NCBI GenBank assembly: GCA_963706555.1 | Contig: OY970164.1 | Coordinates: forward strand, 1,922,001 to 1,986,000 | Direction: 5' to 3' | DNA: 64,000 bases | Source of the DNA: Bog-473 sp963706555 | GTDB lineage: Bacteria; Actinomycetota; Acidimicrobiia; Acidimicrobiales; RAAP-2 | In this document: positions 52,316-60,703 of the stretch, one piece after another | Layout of the letters: the number at the start of each line of letters is the position of its first letter | Position numbering within the stretch: position 1 is the first letter of the stretch | Translations under genes and position numbers: made by a program | The notes under the pieces: generated by a model | Database searches by the model: none | What the model was told of the DNA's origin: nothing | What the model saw: only the letters and a program-made list of their open reading frames with translations

Positions 52316-52819
52316 ATGCGGCAGTCGGGTTCGCTCCAGCCAGTGCACGGGTCATCGTCGGGGGACGAGGTGACGAGTCGCAACCGACCGGGCATCGGCG
52401 GCGGCCGCCGAGCGATGCCGTTCGCTGTGTGCACGTTGACGACATGGCGCGTCACCCATCTGCTCGTCGAAGAGGATGGCCCTGCCGATCTGGTGGTGCG
52501 CCTGCGCCGGGCCGCCGGATCCGGCGCGCTCGGACAACTCATGGATTGCTTCTATTGCGCAAGTTTGTGGGTCGCTCTCCCGCTCGTCGTGATGATCACG
52601 GGGGAGCGACCGCCCGACGTTGCTGCGCGACGTGGGGGTACGTCTCGCCGGGCGCTCTCGCTCGAGCGGGTCGTGACGTGGCTTGCGCTCTCCGGTGCCG
52701 CTTGCCTGCTGGAGCGGTCCACAGGTTCGCGCTCGGGCGTTGGCGGGCCAGGCTTGCTGCAGCAAGCCCCGGGCACCGCGGGCGAGAGGTGGCGTGGTCG
52801 TGCGGAGTCGGCGGCATGA
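52316..52819 (+). CDS. DUF1360 membrane-associated protein
   Basis: 167 residues. The DUF1360 core lies at about 42-145: TWRVTHLLVEEDGPADLV, then LMDCFYCASLWVALPLVVM with the CxxC motif in or near a membrane helix, and VTWLALSGAACLLERS as a second hydrophobic segment. Family function unknown; it occurs in spore-forming and other Gram-positives. First gene after the c-di-GMP riboswitch. The stop overlaps the next ATG (ATGA). Confidence 0.75.
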   Translation: MRQSGSLQPVHGSSSGDEVTSRNRPGIGGGRRAMPFAVCTLTTWRVTHLLVEEDGPADLVVRLRRAAGSGALGQLMDCFYCASLWVALPLVVMITGERPPDVAARRGGTSRRALSLERVVTWLALSGAACLLERSTGSRSGVGGPGLLQQAPGTAGERWRGRAESAA

Positions 52820-53022
52820 GCTGTTGTGGCCGAGGCAGGAGGGCCCTCGCGCAGTCGCAACGCGGCGAACGCGCCGGCCTGAACGGCACGGGGCCGCTCA
52901 GGCGCGCAGCCACGCCTGCTTCTCCGACGAGCGGGGGCCCGAGACCGACGGCGGCTTCACCGGGTGCGGCGGCCGGTCGTGCCCTCTGGCGTGCCCTGGC
53001 GAAGCGCAATTCCTCGAGATGA
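52816..53022 (+). CDS. small cysteine-pair protein (MSCC)
   Basis: 68 residues beginning MSCCGRGRRALAQSQRGER, then Ala/Pro/Thr/Arg-rich and basic. The Cys-Cys pair at positions 3-4 is the only cysteine site. No recognised family. ATG overlaps the DUF1360 stop, so it is translationally coupled and certainly part of the same transcript. It may be a modified or metal-binding peptide; this is speculation. Confidence 0.6.
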   Translation: MSCCGRGRRALAQSQRGERAGLNGTGPLRRAATPASPTSGGPRPTAASPGAAAGRALWRALAKRNSSR

Positions 53023-53057
53023 CTCCCACACGACAACGAAAGCAAGGTGAGCGCGAC

Positions 53058-55100
53058 ATGGAAAAGAGCGCACCAACCCCCGACGAGCGCCCGCTCGTCC
53101 CTCTCCAAGCCGCACGGCTGTCGGCGCTTACCGGGCTCCCGGCGTCGGAATTCGAGAACCACGCACCAGCGGCTCTTGCGGAACGTCTGCGCTGGGTCAT
53201 CGACCCCGAGCTCTGGCTCTTCCGGCGCGTGTGCGGACAGGTCGTCAAGACCGATCCGGCGACCGGCGCCGATCTCCCCGTCGCCAACGCCACGGTAGAG
53301 GTGTTCGACACCGTCTGTGATTACTGGGGGTTCTTCCCCGAACCATGGCCGTGGGGGTGGCTCTTTCCCGTCCGTTGCGACAGGGAGCTCATCGCCACCG
53401 TGACGACCGACGCGTGCGGCAACTTCTGCTTCTGGATCCCCCGCTTCGAGATCGAATGGATCCTGCGGTGGCGTGAGGAACGCCTGTGCTTCGCTGAGCT
53501 CTTCACGAAGCCGTCGATCTCGGATCTTTTTGCTCCTCACGTGCCAACGCCGAACCCGCCGGACCCGGCGACACTGGTCAGTCGGCTCCGTCCAGGGGGA
53601 GATCTCGCGGCGACCTTGGGTGCTCGAGCCGGAGCCGTGCTGCACGCAGCGCGTCGTTCGTTCGGATTCGGTGACAACGTGCGGGGGTTGGCCGATCTTC
53701 TCGAGGCCCCCGCGTTCACGCAACGGGTGGCGCCACCGCTGCCCACCCTTCTCGGCGGAAACGAGGACATCCACGCCAACGCGCTCGGCCAGATCGACCC
53801 CAATCGTTATTTCGGGCCCTTCCTCCGCTGCATCGACGTCATGGTCCCCGAGTGGTACGAGATTCTCGAGGCACCCGATATCAGCATCGTCGTGACGCAG
53901 GCGCTCGCCGGCGGGGTGCAGACGATCTACGACGGCGCCTTCGACATCGACTGGGGCACAAATCCGATTCCGTCGGTGACGCTGCACGCGTCCCCGAGAG
54001 CCCTGGCGTCGCAAGTGCCGTGTCCTCCACCCCAGACCGATCCGCGCGAGCTCGGATTTCAATACGTCGGCTTGCTGCCGGTGTCAGCTCCCTACGCGGG
54101 GGGTGGCACGTTCGACGGCGCTACCGGATTCGCCACGCGGGTCAATCAACCCCACCCGGCCGTCCCGCCGCTGGGAGGATGCACCTGCGACCAGATAGAT
54201 CTCACGCACGCGCCATCGTGTCCGGCCACGGCGCCCTTCTACGGTGAGTTATATCTGTACGGCGGGGTCTCCTATCCGGGCGCCGTGTACTACCGGATCA
54301 TGGCGCAGCACGCATCCGGTTCGGGGATCCCCACACCGGGGTCCTTCGGCGCCGCCTCCCCGATCCTCGATTCGTGGTCGGTCCCCCAGCCGTTCCCCGC
54401 GCTCCCCGTCGTGATCCAGCCGGTTAACCCCGGCGGTTGGTACGAGATCTCCGCCCTGGCGACCGAGTCGGGGCCGTACACCGACATGCTCATGGACTGG
54501 AGCGATGCCAAAGCCGACGGCGTCTATCTCTTGACCCTCGAGCTCGCGGATGGGTCGCTGAACCCGATCCCATTGAGTCCCGCCCCGACGTTGCTGTTGG
54601 TCATCGATGGTTCGGCGCCCTTGGCCGCGAGCCCCCTCACCGTGAACTGGCAGATGACCTCAGGGGTAGGCGGTCCCATCGACCCGTTTGGCTGGACGGC
54701 GGCCTATCCGCCGACGTCGGGCTGTGCGCTCATCGACACGGCGGGCAGCGCGATCGCACTGCAGTTCACGGCCAGTGTGAGCTCGCCGCATCTCCGTCAG
54801 GCGTGGGTCAGCGCGGAGGGTTGTGGCGGTGTGACCCCGATCCCCGCAGCCACAAATCCTCCGGACGCGCAGTGGTACACCGGGAGTACCGACCCCTCGG
54901 CCACGTCGTACAGCTTCAGCGGGGTCTACTACTTGCCGGCCGGGGCGCCTGCAGGGTGTTACAGCTTCGGGCTGTACGCCGACACCCGGGCGTTCAATTC
55001 GGCGGGCGGCTCCACGTCCGACCCGGTACACACCGGGTGGTGCGGCGACGAGCCGGGAACGCCGTACACCGACGTGGTGATCACCGTGGCCATCGTCTGA
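53058..55100 (+). CDS. large protein with carboxypeptidase-regulatory-like domain
   Basis: 680 residues, no signal peptide. A transthyretin-like/CarboxypepD_reg domain occupies about 55-150: FRRVCGQVVKTDPATGADLP, EVFDTVCDYWGFFPEPWPWG and VTTDACGNFCFWIPRFEIEW. A helical middle part (about 150-290) and a long beta-rich C-terminal half (about 300-680) follow, with Cys motifs GGCTCDQIDLTHAPSC. Related uncharacterised proteins with PWGWFFP and CGNFCxWIP exist in other bacteria. ATG 53058 follows AAGGTGAG; ATG 53019 is an alternative. It carries a TTA codon at 54249, readable by the nearby UAA tRNA. Confidence 0.7.
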   Translation: MEKSAPTPDERPLVPLQAARLSALTGLPASEFENHAPAALAERLRWVIDPELWLFRRVCGQVVKTDPATGADLPVANATVEVFDTVCDYWGFFPEPWPWGWLFPVRCDRELIATVTTDACGNFCFWIPRFEIEWILRWREERLCFAELFTKPSISDLFAPHVPTPNPPDPATLVSRLRPGGDLAATLGARAGAVLHAARRSFGFGDNVRGLADLLEAPAFTQRVAPPLPTLLGGNEDIHANALGQIDPNRYFGPFLRCIDVMVPEWYEILEAPDISIVVTQALAGGVQTIYDGAFDIDWGTNPIPSVTLHASPRALASQVPCPPPQTDPRELGFQYVGLLPVSAPYAGGGTFDGATGFATRVNQPHPAVPPLGGCTCDQIDLTHAPSCPATAPFYGELYLYGGVSYPGAVYYRIMAQHASGSGIPTPGSFGAASPILDSWSVPQPFPALPVVIQPVNPGGWYEISALATESGPYTDMLMDWSDAKADGVYLLTLELADGSLNPIPLSPAPTLLLVIDGSAPLAASPLTVNWQMTSGVGGPIDPFGWTAAYPPTSGCALIDTAGSAIALQFTASVSSPHLRQAWVSAEGCGGVTPIPAATNPPDAQWYTGSTDPSATSYSFSGVYYLPAGAPAGCYSFGLYADTRAFNSAGGSTSDPVHTGWCGDEPGTPYTDVVITVAIV

Positions 55101-55148
55101 TCCCCGCCAATCCCGCATCGACCCATTTGCGACGAAAAAGGAGTTTCC

Positions 55149-56306
55149 ATGCCTGACACACCACCTTTCGACCCTACCGACGGGACCACGCCCGTGACGT
55201 TGCCCACGCAAGACGCATGCTGCCAGAGCCCCTGCGATCCGGCATGGCTCGCCAAGCCCGGTTGCGTGACCTATACAGAGACCAAGACCACTGTGGTGAG
55301 TCTCGCCGGCAAGCCGGCCGCGACTGACGTCGGTCGGGGATTCGTGCGCGTCAACGTGACCTACACCCACACGCTGTGCCTGGTCGGGAAGCAGCACGGC
55401 CCGTTGGCCTACACCCTCACGCTTCTGCCGGGCGAGAAGATGACCCTGTTCCAGAGCGATCGGTACCGTCGAACGACGTCGGACACCGAGCGGTACTCGG
55501 TGCAGACGACCTTTTCCCAGTTCCTGTCCGCGCTGTACCAGCAGCAGAAATCGAGTGACTCGAGCGCACTGGTGCAGGTCTTGAACAACCAGTCCCAGAG
55601 CTCCAGTGCTTCGGGTGGCGGCGGCGTGAACATTCTCGGCTTCAGTCTGGGCGGCAGCGGTGGCAGCGAACAAACTTCGGGATCCAGTTCGGCCGTTGAT
55701 CTCTCGACCCAGGCGAGCGCCGATCAATTCGTGTCGCTGGCCCAGCAGGCCGCGCAATACACCGATCTCCAACGCTCGATCACGATAAGCAGTTACGAGG
55801 ATTCGGAGACGGTGGCCACCACCCAGAGGACTCTGGTCAACAACAACCTCTGCTACGCAGTCAACTATTTCGTCCGCAAGGTGCTCGACGTGTACGCGAG
55901 CACGACGAAGGTCACCGCGGTGACGTACCAGGTGAGCGTCGGCAACTACGTGTCAGCCGTCTTGACCCCTGCTGAGATAGCGCAGGTCGAGGCGGAGTAC
56001 CGGGCCGCAGTGAAGGCGATCATCTCGGGTCTCCCCGCAGTGGGCGAGGTGGTCCAGCATCCCACCGTTCTGTCTGTGCCCACCGACGGCGTGGTGTACG
56101 ACCCCGAGCTTGCCCACTGCTGTGCCCTCGATCCTGAACTGGATCAAGCCGCGTTGATCAAGCTCGAGCGCGAACAGGCCGAGGCCCAGAGGGTCGGCCT
56201 CCAGGTGCAGCTGATGGCGTTGGAGGTCCAACGTCGGCAGGCACTGCTGGCTGCAGGCACTCTCGATCCGTTTGAGCCGGCGGCGACCACCACGGTCGTC
56301 GCCTGA
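55149..56306 (+). CDS. uncharacterised cluster protein with paired cysteines
   Basis: 385 residues, no signal peptide. The N-terminus contains DACCQSPCDPAWLAKPGC. A beta-rich part follows (RVNVTYTHTLCLVGKQHGP, LTLLPGEKMTLFQSDRY), then a Gln/Ser/Gly-rich low-complexity stretch (about 130-190), a helical section, AHCCALDPELDQ near 320 and a C-terminal coiled coil (ALIKLEREQAEAQRVGLQVQ). Strong AAAGGAG ribosome site. No known family. Structural, filament-like or adhesin roles are possible. Confidence 0.65.
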   Translation: MPDTPPFDPTDGTTPVTLPTQDACCQSPCDPAWLAKPGCVTYTETKTTVVSLAGKPAATDVGRGFVRVNVTYTHTLCLVGKQHGPLAYTLTLLPGEKMTLFQSDRYRRTTSDTERYSVQTTFSQFLSALYQQQKSSDSSALVQVLNNQSQSSSASGGGGVNILGFSLGGSGGSEQTSGSSSAVDLSTQASADQFVSLAQQAAQYTDLQRSITISSYEDSETVATTQRTLVNNNLCYAVNYFVRKVLDVYASTTKVTAVTYQVSVGNYVSAVLTPAEIAQVEAEYRAAVKAIISGLPAVGEVVQHPTVLSVPTDGVVYDPELAHCCALDPELDQAALIKLEREQAEAQRVGLQVQLMALEVQRRQALLAAGTLDPFEPAATTTVVA

Positions 56307-56363
56307 GCCGTCCCCGACTGTTCGTCGTTCCACGCGGGCATCACATCCACAGAACAGAAAGGC

Positions 56364-57188
56364 ATGACTGCGATGACTGAAACCATGGCCGAGACCGACA
56401 AGGATCTCGCAGCGTACGACATCTCGGGGCTCAAGCTCGGGAAAGGGGATGCCGTGCGCCCCGTCGGGCTGCACGATCTCATGACGTACACGCCGTCGGG
56501 GTTCCCTGCGCCTCCCGCCACCTTCGGCACCTTGGAGAAGTTGCAGAAGATTCCCTGGGGCATGGACGGGAACGACACGCTGGGTGACTGCACGATCGCC
56601 GGAGCGGATCATGTGATCGCCACGGGGAACGCCCTCCTCGGCACGAAGGACGCACGACCCGCGCGCAATGTCCTCGAGGAGCAGTACAAGGTGCTCTCTC
56701 CGAAAGACCAGGGATGTGTGATGGCCACGGTCCTGCAGAACTGGCGGCGCGAAGGTCTGTTCCGGATGCCCCAAGGACCAAACAAGATCAGCCAGTACGC
56801 GCCGTTCGATCAGCGGAACAAGGACGAGTTCCTCCAGGTGATTGCCTTCACCGGCAACGCCTACCTCGGCATCGCCTGTCCGGAGTCAGCGCAACGACAG
56901 TTCGCGAAGCAAGCCCAAACGGGCACGCTCGTCCCCTGGACGGTCGTGAAGGGCTCACCGATCGCAGGGGGGCACTGCATTGTTGCTGTCGGGTACACGT
57001 CGCAGGGCCTCTTGTGCGTGACCTGGGGTGGGGTGGTGCTCGTGACATGGGCCTTTGTGACGAAATATTGCGACGAGGGCTGGGCGATCATCACGCAGGA
57101 ACTCTCTGAGAAGGGCGGCGATACTCTCGGACTCGACATCGCTCAACTCGACGCGGACCTGGACTCGCTGCCCCCGGCAACGTCGTAA
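56364..57188 (+). CDS. papain-like cysteine peptidase
   Basis: 274 residues, no signal peptide. The catalytic Cys lies in DTLGDCTIAGADHV near 74, matching the CA-clan Q/D-x-C pattern; the His is in AGGHCIVAVGYTSQGL near 206; a late TWGGVVLVTWAFVTKYCDEG segment fits the papain-fold core. It may process other cluster proteins. ATG 56364 (GAAAGG upstream), with ATG 56373 also possible. It is the last gene of the cluster and convergent with an unrelated hydrolase. Confidence 0.72.
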   Translation: MTAMTETMAETDKDLAAYDISGLKLGKGDAVRPVGLHDLMTYTPSGFPAPPATFGTLEKLQKIPWGMDGNDTLGDCTIAGADHVIATGNALLGTKDARPARNVLEEQYKVLSPKDQGCVMATVLQNWRREGLFRMPQGPNKISQYAPFDQRNKDEFLQVIAFTGNAYLGIACPESAQRQFAKQAQTGTLVPWTVVKGSPIAGGHCIVAVGYTSQGLLCVTWGGVVLVTWAFVTKYCDEGWAIITQELSEKGGDTLGLDIAQLDADLDSLPPATS

Positions 57189-57191
57189 TCC

Positions 57192-57208
57192 CGGGGCATC
57201 CCTCCCCG
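57192..57208. terminator. possible bidirectional terminator
   Basis: CGGGG (57192-57196), 7-nt loop, CCCCG (57204-57208) between two convergent genes, without a T-tract. Confidence 0.3.
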
Positions 57209-57215
57209 AGGGGGG

Positions 57216-57899
57216 TCATTCCAGCCCGAAGAACCTCATGGTGGCATCGATGGCCCCGAAGTCGGAGGGAGTGGCGAAATGGTCGACACCGGGCAACGTC
57301 ACGAGAGTGGCTGCGGGCAGCGCGGCCACCAGGCGGTCGGCGCTCTTGACCATGTCGCGATCTCCGAGGACGACGAGCACGGGAAAGGCGAGCGTTGCAA
57401 GCTCCTCCTCCTTGAGTGGGCGCCGCTCTCTTCGCATGAACGCGGCGAGGGCCGCGGGGTCGTTGCCGGTCGAGCGTGCCAACCGGTGGAACAGGCGGGC
57501 CTGGACGTCTTCGGGTTCCGCTTCCGACGTCAACGTGCTGACGAGTGGGCCGGTGTCGCCGAGCTCGAATACGGAATCCCCCACGCCGAGAAGGGCGATC
57601 CTTTCGAATGAAGCGGGGTGTGCAATGGCCAAGCGCAGGAGAAGGTCGGCCCCCGCGGAGAATCCCGTGGCGGACATCGGTGCGGCTGTAGGGAGGGCGG
57701 CGAAGACCTCGGCCTCGACGTCCGCGTAGGCTCCGGGCTCAGTGTCCCGGCGCGACGAGCCGTGGCCCGGGAGGTCGATGTCGGGGGCCTCGCACCCGAA
57801 GTCGGCGAGGATGTCCACCCAGCCCGTCTGTCGCCAATTGTGGTCGAACGTGGAGGCGAAGCCGTGCAGCAGCACCATCGAGGTGGGCGGCTGCGTCAT
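57216..57899 (-). CDS. alpha/beta hydrolase
   Basis: 227 residues. LLHGFASTFDHNW near 9 (oxyanion), nucleophile TGFSAGADLL near 77, VLGDRDMV near 190 (Asp) and GVDHFATPSDF near 210 (His). ATG overlaps the MarR stop (ATGA), so the hydrolase is likely the regulator's target. Substrate unknown; a small phenolic or ester compound is a reasonable guess for a MarR-controlled gene. Confidence 0.85.
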   Translation of the reverse strand: MTQPPTSMVLLHGFASTFDHNWRQTGWVDILADFGCEAPDIDLPGHGSSRRDTEPGAYADVEAEVFAALPTAAPMSATGFSAGADLLLRLAIAHPASFERIALLGVGDSVFELGDTGPLVSTLTSEAEPEDVQARLFHRLARSTGNDPAALAAFMRRERRPLKEEELATLAFPVLVVLGDRDMVKSADRLVAALPAATLVTLPGVDHFATPSDFGAIDATMRFFGLE

Positions 57900-58354
57900 G
57901 GTGCCTCCTGCGCTCTCGCCTTGAGTCGCCCGAGGGCCATCAGACCCGCACGCAACCCGGCCATTTCTGCTTCCGTCAGCATCTGGGCCAATTCGGCGTC
58001 GATCTCCTTCACCCCGGCGCGCACCGCCGCCGCGGCGCCGCGTCCCCGCTCGGTGAGCTCGACGGTCATCCGACGCCGATCCTCGGGATTCAGGCGCCGG
58101 GTGAGGTAACCCCGCAGCACGAGGGTGTCGATCAGCTGGCTCGCGGCCTGCTTCGTGACGCCGAGGCCGCGGATCATGTCCACCGCCGATCCACCGTGAT
58201 AGTTCATGCCGCTGAGCACGAAGCCACCATTGCGGGGGAGGTCCTCGAAACCCGCCTCGGCGAGGTGCGCGCCGATGGCGTGCGAATAGCTGCCGCGTGC
58301 GGCGCGCAGGAGCGCGGGGATCACGACCTCCTCGTCGACGGACGTGCGCGCCAT
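57896..58354 (-). CDS. MarR-family transcriptional regulator
   Basis: 152 residues of the winged-helix MarR fold: a dimerisation helix, recognition helix LGVTKQAASQLIDTLVLRGY near 76, wing RRLNPEDRRRMTVELTERGR near 96 and C-terminal helices. ATG 58354 is preferred: TACCCT is 6 nt upstream (leaderless) and a TTGACT -35 is 17 nt before that. A palindrome covering the -35 suggests autorepression. Confidence 0.88.
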   Translation of the reverse strand: MARTSVDEEVVIPALLRAARGSYSHAIGAHLAEAGFEDLPRNGGFVLSGMNYHGGSAVDMIRGLGVTKQAASQLIDTLVLRGYLTRRLNPEDRRRMTVELTERGRGAAAAVRAGVKEIDAELAQMLTEAEMAGLRAGLMALGRLKARAQEAP

Positions 58355-58360
58355 GCCCGG

Positions 58361-58405
58361 AGGGTAACCCCCCGCCACCCGGTAGTCAATGAAGTTGACA
58401 GTCAA
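58361..58405 (-). promoter_or_regulatory. MarR promoter and operator
   Basis: Minus strand: TTGACT (58389-58384), 17-nt spacer, TACCCT (58366-58361), then 6 nt to the ATG. GTCAA-TGAAG-TTGAC (58385-58399) is an inverted repeat overlapping the -35, with a further GTCAA half-site at 58401-58405. Confidence 0.65.
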
Positions 58406-58561
58406 GGACATGGACCGGTGCGCAATCCGTCCCGCCGTCTCGTACGTAGTCCATCTAAGTTAAGGGGGCATCTCGCGTCCTGAACGACCCAGAGGGAGTT
58501 CGTTGAGAATTCGCAGACGGCCGCACCAGAGCAGGTCGAACGGCAGCACCGGGGGGCCTGC

Positions 58562-59050
58562 ATGACCACGGTGACCCAGCAGGCCCGCCAGGTCAGCGAT
58601 TGGTTTCGCTCGACCCGCGATCTCCCCATCTCGCGCGATGTCGCGCTCCTGGGAGGACGCATTGCCCTGGCGTGGGTCTTCATCTACCACGGCGCGGGCA
58701 CGCTCTTCGGTGCCTTCGACCGTGGAGGCATTCACCCCCAAGCGGTGTACTTCGCTCACGTTGCCCACCTCCATCCCGGAGCGTTCTTCGCCGTCCTCGG
58801 CGGCATCATCGAGTTTTTCGGTGGCATCGCGGTCGGGGTCGGGATCTTCGGTCGGCTGGGTGCCGCCGGGCTTTTCGGTGACATGGTCATGGCGATGATC
58901 ACGGTGACGTTCGGGAACGGGCTCATCGGGCCCGGTGGTTCGGGCTATGAGCTCAACCTCGCCCTCGCCGCGCTTGCCCTCATCATCTTCCTTCTGGGCA
59001 CCGGGCGCTTCTCGCTCGACGTCGCACTCCACAAGCTCCTGCGGCGATAG
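58562..59050 (+). CDS. DoxX family membrane protein
   Basis: 162 residues with four membrane helices (about 31-50, 67-90, 98-118, 135-152). DoxX features: LGGRIALAWVFIYHGAGTLF, EFFGGIAVGVGIFGRLGA, and GPGGSGYELNLALAALAL. The family is linked to quinone or thiol redox processes but not well defined. It is divergent from MarR and could share its control, though the operator is nearer the MarR promoter. Confidence 0.85.
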   Translation: MTTVTQQARQVSDWFRSTRDLPISRDVALLGGRIALAWVFIYHGAGTLFGAFDRGGIHPQAVYFAHVAHLHPGAFFAVLGGIIEFFGGIAVGVGIFGRLGAAGLFGDMVMAMITVTFGNGLIGPGGSGYELNLALAALALIIFLLGTGRFSLDVALHKLLRR

Positions 59051-59090
59051 GCGGCGCCCGCGCGCCTCTTCGCGTCGACCGTTCCCCCGT

Positions 59091-59927
59091 ATGTCCCTCT
59101 TGGCGTACGAGCGGTCCTGGTGCCCTCCATCTGCGAACGGCGGTCCGGAGATCGAAGTGGCCGTCCTGGGGCCGGTCGAGATCCGGGGTGCAGCCCGGCC
59201 CTTTTGTCGGAGCAGCTCCCGCGAACTGGTCGTCTATCTGGCTTTCCACCGCCAAGGAGCCTGGAACGACGTCTGGGCCGCGGCCCTTTGGACGGATCGG
59301 TGCATTGCGGCATCGACCCTTCACTCGACGGCCTCGGTGGCCCGCAGCGCCCTCGGTCGATCGGGGAGCGGAACCGACCACCTGCCGCGCGGCGGACGCC
59401 GCTTGCGGTTGGCGGACACGGTCAGCACCGACGTGGAGCGATTCACCTGCGCCGCCGCGGAGCCTGATCCGACCAGTTGGAAGGATGCGCTCGCCCTGGT
59501 GCGGGGTCGTCCCTTCGAGGGGTTGCACCTCGCCGATTGGGCCGTGCTGGACGGCACCCAGGCCCAGGTGGAGGCCATGGTCGTCGACACCGCCTTGAAG
59601 GCGGCCGAACATTTCCTGGACCGGGGCTGCGGTGCCGAGGCTGCGTGGATGATTCGCCGGGGATTGCGGGCCAACCCCTACGACGAACGCCTGTACCGGG
59701 GACTCCTCTGGGCCACCGAGATCATGGGGAACCGAGCGGGACTGCAGACGACCATGGCCGAATTGCTCAGTCTGGCCACCGACGGCGCCGCCCGCGCCGC
59801 GGGACCCGGACCAGGGCCGCTGCGCCAGATCGCCGCGTCGCCGGTGCACCCCGAGACGGTGGCGCTCTTCCGTGCACTGAGCCAACGGGAATCGCCCGCA
59901 ACCAGGGGGGACCCGTTGAGGCTGTAG
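59091..59927 (+). CDS. BTAD-domain transcriptional regulator-like protein
   Basis: 278 residues. A short N-terminal region (EVAVLGPVEIRGAARPF, then RELVVYLAFHRQGAWNDVW) resembles the OmpR-like DNA-binding part of SARP regulators. The bacterial transcriptional activation domain (about 110-255) follows: DVERFTCAAAEPD, ALVRGRPFEGLHLADWA, YDERLYRGLLWA. ATG 59091 chosen. No sensor domain. Target unknown; the downstream anchored protein begins 15 nt later. Confidence 0.75.
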   Translation: MSLLAYERSWCPPSANGGPEIEVAVLGPVEIRGAARPFCRSSSRELVVYLAFHRQGAWNDVWAAALWTDRCIAASTLHSTASVARSALGRSGSGTDHLPRGGRRLRLADTVSTDVERFTCAAAEPDPTSWKDALALVRGRPFEGLHLADWAVLDGTQAQVEAMVVDTALKAAEHFLDRGCGAEAAWMIRRGLRANPYDERLYRGLLWATEIMGNRAGLQTTMAELLSLATDGAARAAGPGPGPLRQIAASPVHPETVALFRALSQRESPATRGDPLRL

Positions 59928-59941
59928 GGTTTCGTCCCGCC

Positions 59942-60703
59942 ATGGCCAGAAGCTCAACGGGAAAGTCGGTCGCACGCGCCGCAGCTACTGGGGGCGGCAC
60001 CTCCTACCGCGGACAAATGCCGATCAACTGGTATGCGGCGCTCGTGGTGATCGTGCTCTTGGGCATCGCATCGATCGCCGTAGCCCGGTACCACTATGTC
60101 AAGACACCCACGGCCGTGCAGCCTTTCGTGGGACAGACCTGGCACGCCGGCCTGGCGGTCGATATCTGCGGCAAAGAGGAGCCTGTGCTCCCGCCCACCG
60201 CCTCGGGCTCGGGCCAGGGTCTCAGCTCGGCGGGCAACGGGGTGCTGTTGATCGCGCCGAAGACCGCCAGCGAGGCCGGGAACAACGCGACGCTCGGGAA
60301 ATTCGCCAAGGAGAACGGGACACTGGTGCTGACCAACACCTCGATCCAATACCCCGGGGGTGTGGCGTACAAGAACGGCCAGAAGTGCGCCGCGGGGACC
60401 CCTGATGCCGGGCAGGTCGGCGTGGTGCGGGCACGCTGGTGGATCCTGAACGGGGGCAAGCAGGTGGGCGGCTCCTACACGTCGGCGCCCGCCAGCCTCA
60501 AGTTTCGCAACAGCCAATTGATCACGCTCGGGTTCGGGCCATCCAGCGCAACGCTGCCCCAGGTCCCGGCCTCGACCCAAAAGGCCCTGCAGCAAGTCAT
60601 CAACGGGACGTCAGCTCCCCTGACGACGACCACGACCGCACCGACAACCACGACGACGACTGCGGCGTCCGGTACGACGACCACCACCAAGTCATCCGGC
60701 TAA
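59942..60703 (+). CDS. membrane-anchored extracellular protein with Thr-rich tail
   Basis: 253 residues. Cytoplasmic basic N-terminus, one membrane helix near 30-49 (WYAALVVIVLLGIASIAVA), a folded external domain (about 55-215) with two conserved cysteines (VDICGKEEP, GQKCAAGTP), and a Thr/Ala tail (TTTTTAPTTTTTT) likely to be wall-associated or mannosylated. Not recognised beyond that. Its TAA overlaps the next ATG (TAATG), coupling it to the NDP-sugar gene. Confidence 0.7.
   Translation: MARSSTGKSVARAAATGGGTSYRGQMPINWYAALVVIVLLGIASIAVARYHYVKTPTAVQPFVGQTWHAGLAVDICGKEEPVLPPTASGSGQGLSSAGNGVLLIAPKTASEAGNNATLGKFAKENGTLVLTNTSIQYPGGVAYKNGQKCAAGTPDAGQVGVVRARWWILNGGKQVGGSYTSAPASLKFRNSQLITLGFGPSSATLPQVPASTQKALQQVINGTSAPLTTTTTAPTTTTTTAASGTTTTTKSSG

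Noticed and set aside
51745..52348. Minus-strand open frames across the riboswitch region
   Set aside because: No protein-like motif, and they run against the promoter, riboswitch and cluster.
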